This document shows, piece after piece, positions 1 through 7,188 of a DNA stretch of 17,077 nt. The stretch lies in the NCBI GenBank assembly GCA_900554555.1, contig USIC01000001.1, forward strand, positions 1 to 17,077, written 5' to 3'. The stretch is from an uncultured Solobacterium sp. GTDB taxonomy: Bacteria > Bacillota_I > Bacilli_A > Erysipelotrichales > Erysipelotrichaceae. The notes below the pieces were generated by a model. The model saw nothing but the letters and a program-made list of their open reading frames with translations, did no database searches and was not told the origin of the DNA. A program made the position numbers and the translations under genes. Positions within the stretch are counted from its first letter, which is position 1, and every line of letters begins with the position of its first letter.

Positions 1-39
1 ATAGCAGAAGTTAATACTGTTATGAAAGTGATAAAATGA
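1..39 (+). CDS. Possible C-terminal end of an upstream gene (unidentified)
   Basis: Frame 1 is open from the first base of the window to a TGA at 37-39 and would encode the last 12 residues of a protein (IAEVNTVMKVIK). Frames 2 and 3 stop almost at once. Twelve codons are too few to recognise a family, and an open frame of this length can arise by chance. In related genomes genes such as rpsR or ssb lie upstream of yybS, but this tail does not look like the usual end of either. I assign no function. Confidence 0.25.
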   Translation: MAEVNTVMKVIK

Positions 40-61
40 TGAGAGTTTTGATGAAAGCGAT

Positions 62-75
62 TTAGCGAAAGCTAA
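62..75 (+). other. Small GNRA-loop hairpin between the upstream gene and yybS
   Basis: TTAGC (62-66), loop GAAA (67-70), GCTAA (71-75) forms a perfect 5-bp stem capped by a GNRA tetraloop. No T-run follows, so it is not a convincing rho-independent terminator. It could be a weak terminator remnant or an mRNA-end stabiliser for the upstream gene, or chance. Confidence 0.3.
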
Positions 76-97
76 GGCAATCGAATTTGGTTGATTA

Positions 98-106
98 TGG
101 TATAAT
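98..106 (+). promoter_or_regulatory. Extended -10 promoter for the yybS-gdpP-rplI-dnaB cluster
   Basis: TGG followed directly by a perfect TATAAT (101-106) makes a sigma-A extended -10 element. No good -35 hexamer lies 16-18 bases upstream, which is tolerated when TGn is present. The predicted start of transcription is near 112-114. This matters for the yybS start: an ATG at 113 would be leaderless, while the ATG at 155 has a leader and a ribosome binding site. Confidence 0.65.
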
Positions 107-143
107 ATTGGCATGCGAAAAGCGACTTTTTATAGTGCTTTTT

Positions 144-149
144 GGGAGA
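144..149 (+). promoter_or_regulatory. Ribosome binding site that sets the yybS start at 155
   Basis: GGGAGA lies six or so bases before the ATG at 155. The in-frame ATG at 113 has no Shine-Dalgarno sequence and coincides with the expected transcription start, so 155 is preferred. Confidence 0.7.
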
Positions 150-154
150 ATATT

Positions 155-1105
155 ATGAATCAAAATGTAAGAAAGATTACCGAAGGAGCAATGATGGTTG
201 CCCTCGTCGGCGTATTTATGTTAATCGATAGACAATTCCAGGGGACTTTTAGCAGTATGTTTGTGTTCCTGTTACCATTACCGATGGTATACTTTGGGGC
301 TAAATATGGATTGCGTGATAGTTTGATGGTTTTGGTCGCAATTATATTTGTATCGTTTATCTTTGCAAGTCCATTTGCGATATTCTTCTTTGTCGCTGAG
401 GCGATTATTGGGTTGGTATATGGATGTGGTATTTATCAGAATGTAGAGAGTAAGCGATTATTGTTACGAACGATGATTCTAGGTGGACTTACGGAACTAC
501 TTGCGGTTGTTATTAATGTAGCAATTTTTGGGGTTAGTTTAGATGAGTTAGTTTTAGAGTTACGTTCAACCTTTGATATGATGCAGAAAACAATGGGTGT
601 AACATTTGCTGCAAATGTAGATATCAACGTACTACTACGGAATATATTCTTCGTTAGTACATTGATGTTAGGTGTTCTAGAAGCAATCGTAACGCATATT
701 ACATCAAGACTCTTATTGAAGAGATTACGTATGAAGCTTCCTGAATCAACACCGCTTTATCTATACTATCCACCAAAGTGGATTGGCTATGTGGCACTTG
801 CTGGAATGTTTGGGTATTTATATGTTGGCTCTGGCTATATTAAAACAGAACCGGCGATGACAATTCTTTCGGCGTTAGGAACGTTTGCTTATTTCTATCT
901 CACAGCGATGGGGGTTGTTGGTCTATTGGTGATGATTGGACTTCTGGCAAAGGAAAGTCGTAGAATTTTAACATTTGTCGTGTTTATCTTAGCGTTAGCG
1001 ATGTCATTTCCAGTAGCGCTTTATGGATTTTTATATATTACGACAAACATGCATAAACGAATTGTAGAGGAGGGATATCATGCAACAAAAAATGAGTCGA
1101 ATTAA
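155..1105 (+). CDS. yybS: YybS family (DUF2232) polytopic membrane protein
   Basis: This is a 316-residue, very hydrophobic protein with about eight membrane segments. Examples start at MMVALVGVFMLI, FVFLLPLPMVYFG, LMVLVAIIFVSFIF and MILGGLTELLAVVINV; the C-terminal half has at least three more. It matches the DUF2232/YybS family in length (Bacillus YybS is about 309 residues) and in position, immediately upstream of gdpP. Its molecular role is not known; the fold recalls ECF-transporter S components and similar small-molecule permeases, but no substrate is established. The start at 155 rests on GGGAGA at 144-149; the in-frame ATG at 113 would add 14 residues but is probably untranslated. The end overlaps gdpP by 26 bases, which implies translational coupling. 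Confidence 0.85.
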   Translation: MNQNVRKITEGAMMVALVGVFMLIDRQFQGTFSSMFVFLLPLPMVYFGAKYGLRDSLMVLVAIIFVSFIFASPFAIFFFVAEAIIGLVYGCGIYQNVESKRLLLRTMILGGLTELLAVVINVAIFGVSLDELVLELRSTFDMMQKTMGVTFAANVDINVLLRNIFFVSTLMLGVLEAIVTHITSRLLLKRLRMKLPESTPLYLYYPPKWIGYVALAGMFGYLYVGSGYIKTEPAMTILSALGTFAYFYLTAMGVVGLLVMIGLLAKESRRILTFVVFILALAMSFPVALYGFLYITTNMHKRIVEEGYHATKNESN

Positions 1106-1460
1106 ACAAGTTGTTTTTGTGGCAATTGCTATCCAGCTTGCGGTTATCATTCTGTTACAGTTGATATTTAAGATTAATATTTTACCAGGCATTCTAGTGT
1201 TAATTGCGGAATCGTTAATTGCGGTATATTTGTTAGATTATTTCCAATCCGCAAATGAAGAAGAATCCATTGGGTTAGAAAAATATTTAGGTGGTTCTTA
1301 CGCGGATGCGTATCTTGTTGGTGGTGTCGGCATGATGAACTACGATGAAAACTATGTCATCACATGGCAAAGTGAACTCTTTAAGGAAAGAGGGCTTGAC
1401 CGTATTGGTTCTAAATTATTAAATTGGCTACCAGAAGCTAATGATATTATTTCCGGTTAA
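1080..1460 (+). CDS. gdpP: GdpP N-terminal fragment (membrane anchor and part of PAS)
   Basis: This 126-residue piece is what the first initiation event would produce if the TAA at 1458-1460 is real. It carries two membrane helices (about residues 10-31 and 34-53) and the PAS-like region ending at DIISG. It lacks the GGDEF-like, DHH and DHHA1 domains, so it cannot hydrolyse c-di-AMP. It begins at ATG 1080 behind AGGAGG. Treat it as a fragment of the broken gene listed at 1080-3050, not as an independent gene. Confidence 0.7.
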   Translation: MQQKMSRIKQVVFVAIAIQLAVIILLQLIFKINILPGILVLIAESLIAVYLLDYFQSANEEESIGLEKYLGGSYADAYLVGGVGMMNYDENYVITWQSELFKERGLDRIGSKLLNWLPEANDIISG

Positions 1461-1601
1461 ACAGAAAAGGTAAATGTTACGATTGACCAATATGTTTATG
1501 AAGTTAGTAAGCGTGAAAATGCACCGACGATTTTCTTTAAGGATATTACGCTATTAAATAAGTATCGTGGCAAGTATAACGAAGAACATGTCGTACTTGG
1601 T

Positions 1602-3050
1602 TTGGCTAGTTTTGATAACTATGAAGAGAGTACGATGTATGCGGATGATGCGGATATCGCAAATATCAATGCGACAATTCGTACACCACTCAATGAATAC
1701 TTCCAAAAGTTTGGTGTCTTCTTAAGAAGATCAAATAATAATCGTTATTTATTAGTACTCAATGAGAGAATTTATCGTGAGATTGCGGCAGATCGTTTCT
1801 CAATCTTGAACATTGTACGTAAAGCATCACAAAAAGCTGAAGTATCTATCACATTGTCTATGGCTTTTGCCAAGGGTAGTTCGAACTTTGCGGAGTTAGA
1901 TGAGACAGTTACGAAGTTAATGGACCTTGCGCAAACGCGTGGTGGTGACCAGGTTGCGATTCAGGTTGTTGGTGAGGATGTAAAGTATTTTGGTGGTTCT
2001 ACAGAAGCAGCCGAGAAGAGAAGCCGTGTACGTGTACGTGTTATGGCACATGCATTACGTGACCTCATTCAGCATTCTTCCAACGTGATTATCTGCGGAC
2101 ATAAAAACGCAGACTTCGATTGCATTGGTTCCGCAATCTGTTTATCGAAGATGGCGTCCGCTTTCAATAAGCCAGTCAGTATTATTGCCAAGACTGGTGG
2201 TATTGAGGAAAAGTTAGATGCGGCGATGAAAGAGAATGAGAAGGAACTTGCCGAGGATATCACATTTGTGACAGAAGGTGAAGCTATCAACCAACTCAAG
2301 GATGATACGTTAGTCATTATGACCGACCATCACAATATTCTCCAATCGAATGGCGCAAAGCTCTTAGAGATGGCAGAACGGATTGTGGTAATTGATCACC
2401 ATCGTAGAAGTACAGATATGGGTGTAAAACCAATCCTGATTTATATTGAAGCAGGTGCTTCAAGTACGTGCGAAATCTTGACCGAGATGATTCCGTTTGT
2501 GTCTAGTAAAGTTGATATTTCTGAATTGGAAGCGACATTCATGCTTGCAGGTATGACAATTGATACACGCAAGTGGCGTGAAAGAACTGGTGTACGTACA
2601 TATGATGCGGCCAGTGCTTTACGTAAACTTGGTGCAGATCCTCAAGTAGCGTATGATTATTTGAAAGATACATATGATGAGTTCGTACTAAAGAGTGCGA
2701 TTATGAATGCGAGTGAAAGATATCCAGATGGTATCGTGATTGCGGCTGTTGAAAATGAGAAGATTACACGTTCTATCATGAGCCAGGTTGCGGATAGTTT
2801 ATTGAGTATCCAAGATGTGAAGGCAGCCTTTGTGATTGCCCAAGATAAGAGTACAGGAATCAATAGTATTTCTGCTCGTTCAAATGGTGAAATCAATGTA
2901 CAGGCAATTATGGAAGCGATGCATGGCGGTGGTCATATGACAGCTGCCGCAACACAACGTAAGGATGCGACAGTCAAAGAACTAAAAGAAGAGTTAATTA
3001 ATATTATCGAGCAACAGAAGAAGGAGGCAGAAGATGAAGGTAATTCTTAA
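1602..3050 (+). CDS. gdpP: GdpP C-terminal fragment (degenerate GGDEF, DHH, DHHA1)
   Basis: This is the part after the premature stop, in the same frame. The open frame begins right after the TAA, but the first usable in-frame starts are a TTG at 1602 with no Shine-Dalgarno sequence and an ATG at 1635 preceded by a purine-rich AAGAGAG at 1624-1630. Product from the TTG would be 482 residues and would keep the complete DHH-DHHA1 catalytic unit without membrane anchor or PAS sensor. An AAAAGG-ATG pair just after the stop (ATG at 1474) is out of frame and ends quickly. Whether any protein is made is uncertain, so the activity of this piece is an open question. Confidence 0.6.
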   Translation: MASFDNYEESTMYADDADIANINATIRTPLNEYFQKFGVFLRRSNNNRYLLVLNERIYREIAADRFSILNIVRKASQKAEVSITLSMAFAKGSSNFAELDETVTKLMDLAQTRGGDQVAIQVVGEDVKYFGGSTEAAEKRSRVRVRVMAHALRDLIQHSSNVIICGHKNADFDCIGSAICLSKMASAFNKPVSIIAKTGGIEEKLDAAMKENEKELAEDITFVTEGEAINQLKDDTLVIMTDHHNILQSNGAKLLEMAERIVVIDHHRRSTDMGVKPILIYIEAGASSTCEILTEMIPFVSSKVDISELEATFMLAGMTIDTRKWRERTGVRTYDAASALRKLGADPQVAYDYLKDTYDEFVLKSAIMNASERYPDGIVIAAVENEKITRSIMSQVADSLLSIQDVKAAFVIAQDKSTGINSISARSNGEINVQAIMEAMHGGGHMTAAATQRKDATVKELKEELINIIEQQKKEAEDEGNS

Positions 3051-3483
3051 ACAAGATGTTAAAAAAGTAGGTAAGCGTGGAGATATCGTCGATGTATCTG
3101 ACGGTTACGGAAGAAATTTCTTAATCGCAAGAGGTCTTGCGGTTGCGGAATCTAAGGCTAGCTTAGAAATCTTAAAGGAGCAGAAATCAGAAGAAGCTGC
3201 ACTAGAAGCACAACGTGAACAAGAAGCGCGTGAAAAAGCTGCCTTATTAGAAAAGACAGTTGTTACTTTCACAGTGAAGTCTGGTAAAGAAGGAAGAGTC
3301 TTCGGCTCTGTTTCTACAAAGCAGATTGTGGAGGCTTTGAATAAACAAGGCATTATTATCGAAAAGCGCAAGATTATTGATACAGAACCGATTCATAGTC
3401 TTGGCACAACAAGAGTAAAAGTTGAATTACATAAAAATGTTATTGGTACGATCGTTGTGAAAGTACTGGGAAGTGAGAACTAA
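3034..3483 (+). CDS. rplI: 50S ribosomal protein L9
   Basis: The 149-residue protein has the two-lobed L9 layout. The N-terminal 23S rRNA-binding domain (about 1-50) carries the family signature GKRGDIVDVSDGYGRNFLI. A long charged connecting helix (about 45-80) follows, then a C-terminal domain with KEGRVFGSVSTKQI. L9 binds domain V of 23S rRNA near the L1 stalk base and affects translational fidelity. AAGGAGG lies a few bases before the ATG. The start overlaps the end of gdpP by 17 bases, so L9 translation may be coupled to gdpP translation and could be sensitive to the gdpP nonsense codon (inference). Confidence 0.97.
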   Translation: MKVILKQDVKKVGKRGDIVDVSDGYGRNFLIARGLAVAESKASLEILKEQKSEEAALEAQREQEAREKAALLEKTVVTFTVKSGKEGRVFGSVSTKQIVEALNKQGIIIEKRKIIDTEPIHSLGTTRVKVELHKNVIGTIVVKVLGSEN

Positions 3484-3485
3484 GT

Positions 3486-4847
3486 ATGTCACGTGTATTA
3501 CCTTCTGCACCAGAAGCGGAAGCTAGTTTGCTTGGAACAATGCTTGTATATCCAAGTTCTTCTCGCACAGCACTAGAAGAAGGGCTTGAAGCTGACGATT
3601 TCTTTATCGAAGCCAATCGTCGTATTTATCATGCATGTGAAGAACTATATCAAGAGGGAACACAGATTGACTCTACCACTGTTGCGACACGTTTAAAGGA
3701 TACTGATCTTTTAGATAAGTCTGGTGGTATGGAGTATATTCTAAATTTAATGAACGCTGCAGTAACGAGTGCGAATACACTAACATATGTGAATTTGATT
3801 CGTGATAAGGCGATGATGCGTCGTATGATTGAAGCGGCCGAAAGAGTTGTGGAAGAAGGTTTTAGTGGACAAACAGATTTAAATGATTACTTAGATCGTT
3901 CTGAGAAAGAAATCTTGAATGTGTCTCGTAATCGTAAAGCTGGTGAGTTTAAGAACCCAAATGATGTCTTAAATGAAGTGTTGAAGACGATTCGTGCAGC
4001 CGCAGAGAATTCATCCGAGATTACTGGTTTAAAGACTGGCTTTAATGATTTGGACCGTATTACGCATGGTTTACAGCGTGGTGATATGATTGTTTTAGCT
4101 GCACGTCCATCTATGGGTAAGACAGCGGTTGCGTTAAATTTAGCGATGAATGTTGCGCTAATCTCACAAGCACAAAAGGGTGCGATAGCGATTTTCTCGC
4201 TTGAGATGGGTGCAGAGCAGCTCGCGATGCGTTTATTAAGTGCGAAGAGCCATATCCAAGGTGATAAGTTAAAGACAGGTCGTTTGACTAATGAAGAGTG
4301 GAACCGTATTAACGAAGCTTCTTCAGAGTTAAAGGCTTCCAATATCTATATCGACGATATGGCAGGAATCAAGATTCCTGAAATTTTCTCCAAGTGTCGT
4401 CGATTACAGGCAGAACATGGATTAAACATGGTTATGATTGACTATATTCAGTTAATTAGTGGACCATCGGAACGTACTGGCGGAAATCGTCAACAGGAAG
4501 TATCTGATATTTCACGCAGTTTAAAAGCACTTGCACGTGAGTTAAATGTTCCTGTTGTGGCATTATCACAGTTAAGCCGTAGTGTTGAAGGACGTGATGA
4601 TAAGCACCCTATGTTAAGTGACTTGCGTGAATCTGGAGCGATTGAGCAGGATGCCGATATCGTTATGATGTTGTATCGTGAGTCTTACTATAATGAAGAA
4701 GCAAAAGAACAAGCAAAAGAATCTGGAACAGAGCGTCTAGAAATCAATCTTGCAAAGCATCGTAATGGTGCGACAGGTAGGGTATATGTAGCGTTTGAAG
4801 CTGATACTAACGCACTCTATAACATTGCTCCAAATAAACCACAATAA
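3486..4847 (+). CDS. dnaB: Replicative DNA helicase DnaB (DnaC in Bacillus)
   Basis: The 453-residue hexameric 5'-3' helicase drives the replication fork. The N-terminal helical domain (about 1-110) mediates hexamer assembly and primase contact. The RecA-like ATPase domain (about 180-445) has Walker A ARPSMGKT (206-213, K212), Walker B VMIDYIQL (316-323, D319), and the conserved ALSQLSR and LRESGAIEQDADIV segments. No intein interrupts it. The start lies two bases after the rplI stop, preceded only by a weak GGGAAGTGAG site. rplI-dnaB adjacency is a conserved arrangement in Bacillota. Confidence 0.97.
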   Translation: MSRVLPSAPEAEASLLGTMLVYPSSSRTALEEGLEADDFFIEANRRIYHACEELYQEGTQIDSTTVATRLKDTDLLDKSGGMEYILNLMNAAVTSANTLTYVNLIRDKAMMRRMIEAAERVVEEGFSGQTDLNDYLDRSEKEILNVSRNRKAGEFKNPNDVLNEVLKTIRAAAENSSEITGLKTGFNDLDRITHGLQRGDMIVLAARPSMGKTAVALNLAMNVALISQAQKGAIAIFSLEMGAEQLAMRLLSAKSHIQGDKLKTGRLTNEEWNRINEASSELKASNIYIDDMAGIKIPEIFSKCRRLQAEHGLNMVMIDYIQLISGPSERTGGNRQQEVSDISRSLKALARELNVPVVALSQLSRSVEGRDDKHPMLSDLRESGAIEQDADIVMMLYRESYYNEEAKEQAKESGTERLEINLAKHRNGATGRVYVAFEADTNALYNIAPNKPQ

Positions 4848-4850
4848 TGA

Positions 4851-4856
4851 AGGAGG
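4851..4856 (+). promoter_or_regulatory. Ribosome binding site that sets the LysM-G5-LytM start at 4862
   Basis: A perfect AGGAGG lies five bases before ATG 4862. An in-frame ATG at 4847 overlaps the dnaB stop but would place this site inside the coding region, and it has no site of its own. Confidence 0.75.
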
Positions 4857-4861
4857 AAGGC

Positions 4862-6367
4862 ATGAAAAACTTGATTGCTGTAACAATATGCTTAGTGTTA
4901 TCAATCGCAATTGTTATCGTGCCTTCTTTTTTCTATCCTTCTTTTGAAGGGATTGAAGCTGGTATGGTAGGTAACTTTAATCAGACTGTAGAAGTAACGA
5001 CTTTAGATGTACACAAGATTTATAAATTATATGAGGATCAGAAATTAATTGGTATCATCAAAGATAAGAATTATATGGATGACCATCTAAAGACTGTATA
5101 TAAAGAAAAGTATGCAAGCATGTTTCCAGATACACATCTAGGTATTGCGAATAACATGTATCTTGTAGAAGAGATGAGTACAAATGTCTATACGGATGTG
5201 GATGCAGAAATTATGCAGTATTTAGATGACCATTCTCTATATAGTGTTGCTTGTAAATCAATTTCTTTCTCAGACAATGATGAAGAGTATGCAAGAATCT
5301 TTGTAAAGTCAGAAGATATCTATCAAGAAGCTTTACAAAAGTATCTTTCTTATTTCATCGATGAAGATACATTAGAAGCCATTCACGAACATCATGCCAT
5401 TTCAAATCTAACGGAATATGGTGTAATGACAATGGGCTTTAAAATCAATGAAACAATACAGATTGCGGATGCCTACGCATCCGTTAAGGATATTAAAACC
5501 ACGGAAGAAGAAGTATTACATTATTTATCCTATGGTGATAATGTAAATCTAGTATATTACACGGTTGAAGAAGGAGATACATTAGATTCGATTGGTTTAC
5601 AGAATTATGGATTAACTGCTGAACAGTTAATGCGTATCAATCAAGATGTTATTAAAGATAGCAATCAGCCATTAACTGCAGGTACAAAACTCTGTGTGAC
5701 TTACTTCACATCTCCAATCGATGTGTATGTTTATAAACAAAGACTACAGAAGGAAATATTGTTTTATAAGACTTCTGTATTAGAGGATAATACTGTTGAA
5801 AGTGGTAAAACAGTTGTTAGACAAACTGGTGCAAATGGTTCAAAGAATGTACTCTACCATGAGACATGGGTGAATGGAGTACTCAAAACGGGGCAAGAGC
5901 TTTCATCTGTTGTAACAGCAGCTGGACAAGATGAAGTTGTAGCAGTTGGAAAGAATACTGATTTGGGAATTGGTAGTGGTAGTTTTGCTTATCCGGTTGA
6001 ACATCCTGAAATTATCTGTGAATATGGTTGTTATGCAGGATTTGAGTCGATTGATTTTATCAATCGATATAATCGATGGGGCAATGTTATGGCTGCCGAT
6101 ACTGGGGTTATCAAAGAAAAGGGTTATACAGATGAACTGGGTAACTACGTCATTATTGACCACCACAATGGCTATCAGAGCGTGTATGGTCATCTATACT
6201 TACCATGTACACTGGAAGTTGATACAGTTGTAAGAAAAGGCGATGTTATTGGTAAGATTGGTATGACTGGAAAAGCGACAGGACCACATGTAACATTTAG
6301 TTTATTGCAGAATGGCAAGTCAGTGAATGCATGTTCTGCATTAATGGATTGTGAGGGTTTAGACTAA
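4862..6367 (+). CDS. Membrane-anchored LysM-G5 protein with degenerate LytM (M23) domain
   Basis: The product has 501 residues. An N-terminal hydrophobic stretch (about 4-27) with no obvious lipobox suggests a signal anchor and an extracytoplasmic body. A unique region follows (about 30-225), then a LysM peptidoglycan-binding module (about 230-283, YTVEEGDTLDSIG), a G5-like domain (about 285-365, VESGKTVVRQTGANG) and an M23/LytM fold (about 375-495). The LytM core is degenerate. The HxxxD zinc motif reads F394-ESI-D398, and the HxH motif reads H476-V-T478. H444 (YGHL) and H476 are kept. Two of three zinc ligands are missing, so hydrolase activity is unlikely; dead LytM domains such as those of EnvC and SpoIIQ act as regulators or scaffolds. 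It sits between dnaB and walJ, where Bacillus has walRKHI. A cell-wall regulatory role is inference. Confidence 0.85.
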   Translation: MKNLIAVTICLVLSIAIVIVPSFFYPSFEGIEAGMVGNFNQTVEVTTLDVHKIYKLYEDQKLIGIIKDKNYMDDHLKTVYKEKYASMFPDTHLGIANNMYLVEEMSTNVYTDVDAEIMQYLDDHSLYSVACKSISFSDNDEEYARIFVKSEDIYQEALQKYLSYFIDEDTLEAIHEHHAISNLTEYGVMTMGFKINETIQIADAYASVKDIKTTEEEVLHYLSYGDNVNLVYYTVEEGDTLDSIGLQNYGLTAEQLMRINQDVIKDSNQPLTAGTKLCVTYFTSPIDVYVYKQRLQKEILFYKTSVLEDNTVESGKTVVRQTGANGSKNVLYHETWVNGVLKTGQELSSVVTAAGQDEVVAVGKNTDLGIGSGSFAYPVEHPEIICEYGCYAGFESIDFINRYNRWGNVMAADTGVIKEKGYTDELGNYVIIDHHNGYQSVYGHLYLPCTLEVDTVVRKGDVIGKIGMTGKATGPHVTFSLLQNGKSVNACSALMDCEGLD

Positions 6368-7188
6368 TGATGGACTTTGCTCTAATGGCGAGTGGCTCAA
6401 AAGGAAATAGTTTTGTAATTGTAGATGGTACTACAAAAGTTATGATTGATTGTGGTACAACAAAGAGATATTTATTTGAGCACCTAAAAGAATTACAGAT
6501 ATCAGTGGATGATTTAGATGCGGTGTTGATTACACATAATCATTCTGATCATATCTCGCAAATTAAGCATTTTGCCTCACTACCAATCTATTCTCCAATT
6601 GAAATACCAAAGATTGATACTTTCTACGTAAAGCCTGGTTCTTCGTTTACGATTGAAACCTTACGATTTACACCAATTGCGTTATCGCATGATGCGTTAA
6701 ATACAGTTGGATATATCGTTGAAAATGGAGTTGAGAAACTTGTATATATTACGGATACTGGTTATATCAATGAGAAACATATTCCACGCATCAAAGATGC
6801 GGACTATATTGTGTTAGAGTCAAATCATGATGTACAGATGTTGATGGCAACGAGCCGTCCACAGTTTACCAAACAAAGAATTTATAGTGATACAGGACAT
6901 TTGTGCAATGAGGATTGTGCAGCTGTCCTTGATAAAATCGTGACAGAGAAGACAAAGATGATTATTCTTGCACATTTGAGTGAACAAGCAAATACACGCA
7001 AGAAAGCACTTGATACAACAGTACATGCATTACAAAATCATTCAGGTATATTAAATAAAAATCTGCTTGTATGTGCAGCAGGTCAGTATGAGATGATTAG
7101 AAAGGGTATATATGATGAAAAAGTTGATGCCGGTAGCGTTAGCGCTATTATTGGTATGGAATCTAGTCCTGACAATGATGTTGATTAG
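6367..7188 (+). CDS. walJ: WalJ/YycJ/VicX-type MBL-fold metallohydrolase
   Basis: The 273-residue cytoplasmic metallo-beta-lactamase-fold protein starts with the family pattern ALMASGSKGNSFVI. The metal-binding motif is THNHSDH (H57, H59, D61, H62), with further ligands likely in SHDAL, ITDTGY and LAHLSEQ. It resembles WalJ (YycJ, VicX), a putative nuclease-like hydrolase linked to cell-wall control and to coordinating division with replication; its substrate is not firmly known. The ATG overlaps the previous stop by one base (TAATG), with GAGGG at 6353-6357; an ATG at 6370 is the alternative. The metal ligands look complete, unlike the active sites of its two neighbours. The 3' end overlaps the HtrA-like gene by 77 bases. 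Confidence 0.92.
   Translation: MMDFALMASGSKGNSFVIVDGTTKVMIDCGTTKRYLFEHLKELQISVDDLDAVLITHNHSDHISQIKHFASLPIYSPIEIPKIDTFYVKPGSSFTIETLRFTPIALSHDALNTVGYIVENGVEKLVYITDTGYINEKHIPRIKDADYIVLESNHDVQMLMATSRPQFTKQRIYSDTGHLCNEDCAAVLDKIVTEKTKMIILAHLSEQANTRKKALDTTVHALQNHSGILNKNLLVCAAGQYEMIRKGIYDEKVDAGSVSAIIGMESSPDNDVD

Larger units (their letters stand above)
1080..3050 (+). pseudogene. gdpP: c-di-AMP phosphodiesterase GdpP interrupted by an in-frame TAA
   Basis: GdpP is a membrane-bound DHH/DHHA1 phosphodiesterase that hydrolyses cyclic di-AMP to pApA. The reading frame runs for 656 codons (family norm about 655-660) apart from one TAA at 1458-1460, codon 127. Reconstructed order: two membrane helices (about 9-54), PAS-like domain (about 60-127), degenerate GGDEF domain (about 150-300), DHH domain with GHKNADFD (H341, D345, D347), D416 and DHHRR (439-443), then DHHA1 with GGGH (616-619). 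All visible catalytic residues are intact. Downstream sequence continues in the same frame with no indel, so this is a point nonsense change, most simply from CAA, GAA or AAA. AGGAGG at 1068-1073 supports the start. The gene overlaps yybS by 26 bases and rplI by 17. It could be a real loss-of-function allele, as seen in beta-lactam-tolerant Gram-positives, or a sequencing or assembly error. Confidence 0.88.

Noticed and set aside
113..154. Longer yybS start at ATG 113 adding 14 residues.
   Set aside because: It falls at the predicted transcription start of the TATAAT at 101-106 and has no ribosome binding site, whereas ATG 155 has GGGAGA.
1458..1460. Stop-codon reassignment or programmed readthrough at the gdpP TAA.
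   Set aside because: TAA is used as a normal terminal codon by several genes in the window (for example dnaB, rplI, ptsH, glgB). No recoding hairpin or other in-frame stop was noticed in the genes read.
1474..1560. ATG at 1474 with AAAAGG just before it, as a restart for the gdpP remainder.
   Set aside because: It is not in the gdpP frame and reaches a stop after about 27 codons, so it cannot yield the catalytic domains.
4847..4861. Start of the LysM-G5-LytM gene at ATG 4847 overlapping the dnaB stop.
   Set aside because: The strong AGGAGG (4851-4856) lies downstream of that ATG and is correctly placed for ATG 4862.
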